A stretch of DNA of 64,000 nucleotides from UBA4744 sp963717135 (GTDB lineage Bacteria; Actinomycetota; Acidimicrobiia; Spongiisociales; UBA4744), in the NCBI GenBank assembly GCA_963717135.1, contig CAVQVN010000003.1, positions 310,001 through 374,000 on the forward strand, written 5' to 3'. Shown here one piece after another: positions 59,643 to 64,000 of the stretch. Under the pieces are notes generated by a model. That model had not been told where the DNA came from. It ran no database searches and was given only the letters and a program-made list of their open reading frames with translations. Every line of letters starts with the position of its first letter. The stretch's first letter is position 1. A program made the position numbers and the translations under genes.

Positions 59643-61076
59643 TCAGAAGCGTTCCAGGATCCAGTCTGACACCAGCTCCATTGCTTCCGGGGCAAACGTC
59701 TCTTCGATCTGCCCGTACTCGGATACGGCACCAGTGGTCGCTGTCTGGAACAAATGGTTGAGTCCGTCGAGTTCGGTGACCGTGGCGTCTGAGTTACCGG
59801 CAAGTGCCGCCTCGAGCGCCGGGATGTTGAGCTCCGCCGACACCTGCAGGTCGAGATCGCCGATTAGCGCCAGCACCGGAATAGCCAGCGCCTCGAGTGC
59901 AGGCTGTGGGTTGTAGGCGAGGAAGTAGCGCAACCACGGATCGGTGAATGCGGCCACCGTCTCCTCGATTGCGGCGTCGCTCACCAACTGTTCGAGTCCC
60001 GGCGGGACATCAGCGGCGGCTGATCCCAGAACCCCACGGATCTGGGCGGCTACTTCAGCTGAGTCCATGTCCGATGCTGCGAGCGCAATGACCTCCGTTC
60101 CCCACCCGACCCGCCAGTCGACTGCACTACTGGAAGCACCCTCGGCGCGCATCAAGTCTCCGGTTTGCCTCGCCAGCACTTCGGCTCCAGGCACACCGGG
60201 ACCGGCGAGCAGCACTGTGAAGGCCACATCGGCCTGGGCTGCCACCATGGGTGCGATGAGTCCCCCTTCGCTGTGCCCGATCAAGCCGATGGCCGAGAAC
60301 CGCTCATCATCGGCGAGGAAGACGACGGCGGCCAACGCGTCTTCAGCAAAGTCGGCTGAGGTCGCTCCTGTCGGATTGCCCCCCGACTCACCTACACCGC
60401 GATCGTCGTAGCGCAGGGTTGCGACGCCCCGGCGGGCGAGCCAGTCCGCGAGTACCAGGAACGGCTTGTGACCCATGATCGACTCGTCTCGGTCCTGTTG
60501 CCCGGAACCGCTGATCAACACCGCCACCGGGAACGGCCCAGTTCCCTCGGGGATCACGAGGGAGCCGCTCAACGTGATCGGGCCGTTGTCGAACCGCACC
60601 GCATCGGATTCGTACGGGAAGGGAGGCTGCGGCTCCTGAGTTCGGATGAGTGTGAAGGGCTCTGCTTGCCGGGTGAAGACGATGGGCACCTCGGCGCCGC
60701 CTTGTTTCCAGATGCCCGAAAGGGAGTCCGGTTCTACCGTGGCCTCGAACACGACGGCAGCATCTGGGATCTCGATTGTCACGTTGGCCCCGTCCGCGGT
60801 GATCGTGGTCGGTAGATCCGTTACCCCTTCCATGGGGCTGTCGAGGACGCCCGTCGGATCCTGATCCGGTTCCTGATCGATCCGGAACTGGATTAAGACG
60901 CTGCGAAACTCGGCGAGCCAGATGCCGGCCACCCCTGCCGGCTCCGGCACCAAGCTCGACGCGGGGTCGATGGTGGTGGTCGTTGACGACGGCGGGCCGG
61001 TTGTTCTCGCGGTGTCCGACCCCGCACAGGCCGCGACCACCAGGAGAATGCTGAGGAGCAGGACTCGTCGTTGCAT
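59643..61076 (-). CDS. Secreted lipoprotein alpha/beta hydrolase
   Basis: The 477-residue product begins at ATG 61076 with GGAG seven bases upstream, and has a lipoprotein signal ending VVAAC (about Cys17) followed by a Thr-rich linker. An N-terminal beta-rich domain (about 45-130, WLAEFRSVLIQF and following) precedes the hydrolase domain: LISGSGQQDRDE at the oxyanion, TLRYDDRGVGESGG, the nucleophile GHSEGG, the acid in ALIGDLDLQVS and the His in LDGLNHLFQ. It resembles the YbbA/esterase-type extracellular hydrolases. Substrate is unknown. Confidence 0.82.
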   Translation of the reverse strand: MQRRVLLLSILLVVAACAGSDTARTTGPPSSTTTTIDPASSLVPEPAGVAGIWLAEFRSVLIQFRIDQEPDQDPTGVLDSPMEGVTDLPTTITADGANVTIEIPDAAVVFEATVEPDSLSGIWKQGGAEVPIVFTRQAEPFTLIRTQEPQPPFPYESDAVRFDNGPITLSGSLVIPEGTGPFPVAVLISGSGQQDRDESIMGHKPFLVLADWLARRGVATLRYDDRGVGESGGNPTGATSADFAEDALAAVVFLADDERFSAIGLIGHSEGGLIAPMVAAQADVAFTVLLAGPGVPGAEVLARQTGDLMRAEGASSSAVDWRVGWGTEVIALAASDMDSAEVAAQIRGVLGSAAADVPPGLEQLVSDAAIEETVAAFTDPWLRYFLAYNPQPALEALAIPVLALIGDLDLQVSAELNIPALEAALAGNSDATVTELDGLNHLFQTATTGAVSEYGQIEETFAPEAMELVSDWILERF

Positions 61077-61590
61077 GGGGACTCCGGGTGAACCAGTGAC
61101 CAGCGTAGCGGTCTCATATGGGTCCCCTTGTGGATCATGATCCTCATGATTCATCGCCGCTTCGTATCGGCGGTCGAGTCGGGGACTTCCCCCTATTCGA
61201 GTCTCTTGCTGATCAGACGCCAACCCACCCTTGCAGGGATCCCACGCCGATCAAGAAACCCGGGAAGCCGCCACCCCGTGTGACAGCTCCCCGCACAGAA
61301 CTGCCGGTTCGGCTCGGACGCGAGGGTCCTGATGTCGATAGGTTGTCGTCGTTGTGAGTGGGCCGTCGTGATCCGACGGCCGATCGAGGAGATAGTGGCC
61401 ACCTGGACGTCGACCAAGCCTGACCGGAGTGCTAGCTCGATTCGAACGACTCCATCCAAACAGGGGTGCGCTTGACTGCGCGTCATCCGGCAATCGGCCG
61501 GCGAGTTCGAGTAGTCGTTCCAAGTGGAGTGACAATCGGGCCTTTGTCCCCTAGCTGGCGCCAACGCCCGGGAGTGACAATGGATGAGTT
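61077..61590. other. Gene-poor stretch
   Basis: These 514 bases contain no gene I can support. A minus-strand open frame at 61193-61564 is not protein-like in composition and has no ribosome site or family match. Confidence 0.5.
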
Positions 61591-61788
61591 ATGAGCCGCA
61601 TTGAGTCCACCCGCCGCGAGGACCTGGCTGCCGTCTGCCCGCACTGCGAGGCCGAGCTCCCCGAGATCTTCGTCAAGAAACCCAGAGGACCATTCGGGAT
61701 CGGACAGGGATACGTGTTCTTCTGCCCCTCGTGTCGCAAGGTGCTGGGCGCCGGCGTGCAGTGGTACCCCTTCCCCGCCCGCCCATAA
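61591..61788 (+). CDS. Small zinc-ribbon protein
   Basis: The 65-residue product has two CxxC pairs, CPHC near residue 16 and CPSC near residue 45, with a PRGPFGIGQGYVFF loop between, the standard zinc-ribbon layout. It is soluble and slightly basic. It stands alone between gene-poor stretches, and its ribosome site is weak. Function is unknown. Confidence 0.65.
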   Translation: MSRIESTRREDLAAVCPHCEAELPEIFVKKPRGPFGIGQGYVFFCPSCRKVLGAGVQWYPFPARP

Positions 61789-62068
61789 GAGCCGGTCGTT
61801 CGGAGTGACGGGTCGTCACGCTCTCAGATAGACCTGCACGGAAGGAACGGCGAGAGCGCAGAACCCGGTTCAGTGCGGGAGGGGGTCTTCGGTCGCTGGT
61901 CTTTGGTTGCGCGAGACTTGCGGTGTGCATGAGCGTGATCCTGATCAACTTCCAGATTCGGAGTTCTCTCCTGGGTCGTTGAGTTTGCTGTGCGCGGGTA
62001 ATTGCTGGGCGCATGCTTGACCCTCGGCGCACTCCCATGAGGATCGTCGGCGTTGTGCCCGAAATCGG

Positions 62069-62332
62069 ATGTTTGAGCTGGAGGTGACGGCTTTCGAGGA
62101 CTCAGGGGCTCGGTGGATGCTGCCTTTGGAGGATGTCAGCGGCTTCCAATTCGAGAAGGGCAGCACGAGGTCAGATGATCGGGTGGTCGCAAGGTTTGAG
62201 GAGACGATCGATCATTTCAGTGAGGATCTGACCATCGAAGTTGATGGTGATGCACTTGTCGAAACGAAGCGGCGTCTCACCATGGAAAAGGACATGTCGG
62301 CAGAGTGGCTGGCCTCGAAACCGAAGCCATGA
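62069..62332 (+). CDS. Hypothetical small protein
   Basis: The 87-residue frame from ATG 62069 (MFELEVTAFEDSGARWMLPL) is acidic, with a plausible mix of strands and helices, and ends KPKP. No family, signal or strong ribosome site is seen. It lies in a poorly coding region and is kept at low confidence. Confidence 0.35.
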   Translation: MFELEVTAFEDSGARWMLPLEDVSGFQFEKGSTRSDDRVVARFEETIDHFSEDLTIEVDGDALVETKRRLTMEKDMSAEWLASKPKP

Positions 62333-62767
62333 ACGCCAAATACAAAGAAGCTGAAGCCGTCATCTTCTCCGAACCACAGGGCATCCTCTTCTATCGCAGA
62401 GCCTCAGAGCGGGCCAGATCACCTCAGCTCAACGACACTAACCACCGCCTCCCGCAATCCCCACACATCAATAGGGCACATACGATGCGGCTAGATGGCC
62501 TTGCCTCATGCGAGGGTCTCTTGATGTCACCTGAGCAAAAGAGCAGATCTCCGCTTCCACACGGGTGATGATTGTCGGCTGCAAGCGGTGCCTCTTCGAG
62601 GCTCTGGGGATCTACCCTGGTTGATGCCGTAGCGAGTCGACGGATACTACGGTTTCCAAGTGAGGTGGTTTTCGCCGCTGCCAGAAGAACCGCGGACGCG
62701 GGACCAGGGATTGCCCAATCCAATTGCCCGGCCAATCGGTGTCGGGTCCGGTCATTGAGGAGAGAAC
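62333..62767. other. Gene-poor stretch
   Basis: These 435 bases contain the right-hand copy of the 39-bp repeat (62511-62549) and otherwise nothing that I can support as a gene. Confidence 0.5.
62511..62549. repeat. 39-bp dispersed repeat, right copy
   Basis: This copy matches 58319-58357 in the same orientation, with two mismatches over the first 28 bases. It lies in a gene-poor stretch with no obvious gene reading from it. Confidence 0.6.
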
Positions 62768-63490
62768 TTGAAGACCATCCGAAGGATCGCCCTACTGGCC
62801 GCATTCGTCGCGCTGCTCGCCGGTTGTGGCGACGGTAACGAAGCGGCCGACGATTCGATTACCACAACGACGACCACGACCACCACCTCGGGCGCCGGTT
62901 CGACGACGTCCACTACCGGGGTCCCAACGCTGGAGCAGCCGGCCATCTGGCCTGCCCCTGGTGTGGTCTTTGACAGCCCCGAGGGCGCCGCCGCCGACTT
63001 CGTTTCTAAGGTGCTCCGCGTGCCCCCACAACTCGGCGAGTTCCGGCAAGGCGACTCCCGCAGCGGTGAAATCGAAGTCCTGCCGCCGGCCGAGACCGCC
63101 GGCTCCGGGCCCATCCGCAGCGTCCTGCTGATGCGCCGGCTCGGCCCCGACAACGGCTGGTTCGTCCTGGCAGCCGTCAACGGCAACACCACCATCACCT
63201 TACCTGAGTCGACAGGCCGGGTATCGGCCGGACCGGTCGAAATATCGGGGGAGGGCCGGGGCTTCGAAGGTCTCCTGATAGTCGAGGCCTACGTCGCCGG
63301 CGACGCCGGCAACCTTCTCGATCAACAGACCACCCAGGGCGGATCCTTTGAGGAGCCCGAACCGTACTCGATGACCGTCGACCTGTCTGGCGTTGAGTCG
63401 GGCCGGACCGTGCTGCTGCTTGTGCGGGGCGGGGTCGGTCTGGACACCGATCCCGGCGAATTCAGCGCCATCCCGATCATCATCGACTGA
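62768..63490 (+). CDS. Lipoprotein with Gmad2-like immunoglobulin domain
   Basis: The 240-residue product starts at TTG 62768 with GAGGAGAG just upstream. It has a lipoprotein signal ending ALLAGC (Cys about 20), a Thr-rich linker (nine Thr in a row), a middle domain of about 90 residues, and a C-terminal Gmad2-like domain: RVSAGPVEISGEGRGFEGLL, IVEAYVAGD, then SMTVDLSGVESGRTVLLLVR and IPIII at the end. Gmad2 domains occur in secreted and germination-related proteins as immunoglobulin-like folds. It is extracellular and its partner is unknown. Confidence 0.75.
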   Translation: MKTIRRIALLAAFVALLAGCGDGNEAADDSITTTTTTTTTSGAGSTTSTTGVPTLEQPAIWPAPGVVFDSPEGAAADFVSKVLRVPPQLGEFRQGDSRSGEIEVLPPAETAGSGPIRSVLLMRRLGPDNGWFVLAAVNGNTTITLPESTGRVSAGPVEISGEGRGFEGLLIVEAYVAGDAGNLLDQQTTQGGSFEEPEPYSMTVDLSGVESGRTVLLLVRGGVGLDTDPGEFSAIPIIID

Positions 63491-63674
63491 CGGCCCCGGA
63501 TCGGTTCTGCCGGGGCGTCACACCGGAGGCGATTTCCGTACCGGCGCCCGTCGCCGCGCCGCCTCGGGCATCGGGGCGACTTCGGGTAAAAGTCACGCTC
63601 GAGGGCGAAAGGGTTCGACGTAGCCGGCGGTTCGGGTGATCACCCAGGGCCGATCATCTCGCTCGCCGTCGCAA

Positions 63675-64000
63675 TCACTCCCGTTCGACCGCGGCGCGAA
63701 ACAAGTCGGGAACGTTGCCGGTGTGAGCAAGCTGAATCGGAGTAATGGTCACGGAGCCGGCGCGCAACAACTCCACGTCGGATCCGGCGAGGTCGCCGGT
63801 CATCCGCAGGCCGGTGTTGAAGTCGTGGATGAATCGGCCGGGTTCGTGTTCGCGGAAGATGTTGTCGTAGCCCACTTTGGCCAGACTGGTGACGGTCCTG
63901 GCGGAATCGATGCTTGCCCCGTCGGGAATGTTGACCGACAACACGTCCACGCCTTCGGGAAAGCCAGCCTGGAGAATGTCGCCGAGCACGTCAACGGCAA
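63675..64000 (-). CDS. surE: 5'/3'-nucleotidase SurE, C-terminal part (partial)
   Basis: This is the end of a SurE survival protein, a metal-dependent nucleotidase acting on 5' and 3' nucleotides. The visible 108 or so residues run past the window edge at 64000. They include VDVLSVNIPDGAS, matching the family N-x-N-(F/I)-P motif, then RTVTSLAKVGYDNIF and DVELLRAGSVTITPIQLAHTG near the C-terminus. The metal-binding DDG motif lies beyond the window. No operon partner is visible. Confidence 0.8.
   Translation of the reverse strand, partial: AVDVLGDILQAGFPEGVDVLSVNIPDGASIDSARTVTSLAKVGYDNIFREHEPGRFIHDFNTGLRMTGDLAGSDVELLRAGSVTITPIQLAHTGNVPDLFRAAVERE

Noticed and set aside
61193..61564. Minus-strand open frame of about 120 codons
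   Set aside because: Composition is not protein-like, there is no ribosome site, and no family is recognised.

Overview
The window reads as chromosome of a high-GC actinobacterium. Support comes from a Fur/Zur-type regulator, a CsoR copper repressor, a LytR-CpsA-Psr cell-wall enzyme, a tiny bS22-type ribosomal protein, a dCTP deaminase of the mycobacterial type, many GTG and TTG starts, ATGA/GTGA/TGATG coupled gene pairs, and exported lipoproteins with Thr-rich (TTTT) linkers. The linkers and overall style suggest Acidimicrobiia or a related deep actinobacterial group, but that is inference. No transposase, integrase, phage gene or CRISPR array was seen.

Layout. 0-0.3 kb: end of purB. 0.3-7.2 kb: a peptide-type ABC transporter (binding protein, two permeases, two ATPases); one permease gene carries three single-base frame breaks. 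7.4-9 kb: OsmC protein and an LCP enzyme. 9.1-12.2 kb: a zinc-type ABC transporter split across a divergent promoter with a Fur-family palindrome (znuA-znuB left, zur-znuC right). 12.3-16.9 kb: membrane protein, DUF547 protein, class I amidotransferase, and a zinc-ribbon/transmembrane/beta-propeller protein. 17.0-24.0 kb: purC-purS-purQ-purL, then purF-purM, which together with purB cover much of de novo IMP synthesis. 24.0-28.9 kb: a His-rich lipoprotein, a seven-CXXCH membrane-anchored cytochrome c, and an Lnt homologue whose nucleophile Cys is Ser. 29-35.4 kb: an inositol-phosphatase/nitroreductase fusion, a YtcJ-like amidohydrolase, a SelW-like selenoprotein with an in-frame TGA, an SDR and an M3 peptidase. 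35.7-38.8 kb: small Cys/His protein, then csoR-copZ-copA. 39-49.1 kb: mixed housekeeping genes (Nudix, PPOX, PAC2, bS22, homoserine kinase, CDF transporter, PhzF, tRNA-Gly, dcd, aldo-keto reductase, FetB). 49.2-64 kb: a looser, more accessory region with a broken MetE-like gene, two alpha-alpha-toroid proteins, tandem DUF1801, a frame-broken MltG-like lipoprotein, a berberine-bridge-type oxidase, a BenE-like permease, hydrolases, a Gmad2 lipoprotein and the end of surE.

The two most striking signals are (1) a short gene at 32086-32316 on the minus strand that is a SelT/SelW/SelH-family (Rdx) protein only if the TGA at codon 11 is read as selenocysteine, with a bacterial-SECIS-like hairpin just downstream, and (2) a family of intergenic arrays built on a strict 7-bp period, placed at gene ends throughout the first 47 kb, the longest having 20 units in perfect phase. 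Two of these arrays sit beside copies of a ~143-bp hairpin-rich dispersed repeat.

Single-base frame breaks recur (peptide permease, MetE-like gene, MltG-like gene), several in homopolymers. Either this lineage is losing these genes or the assembly carries indel errors; raw reads would decide.
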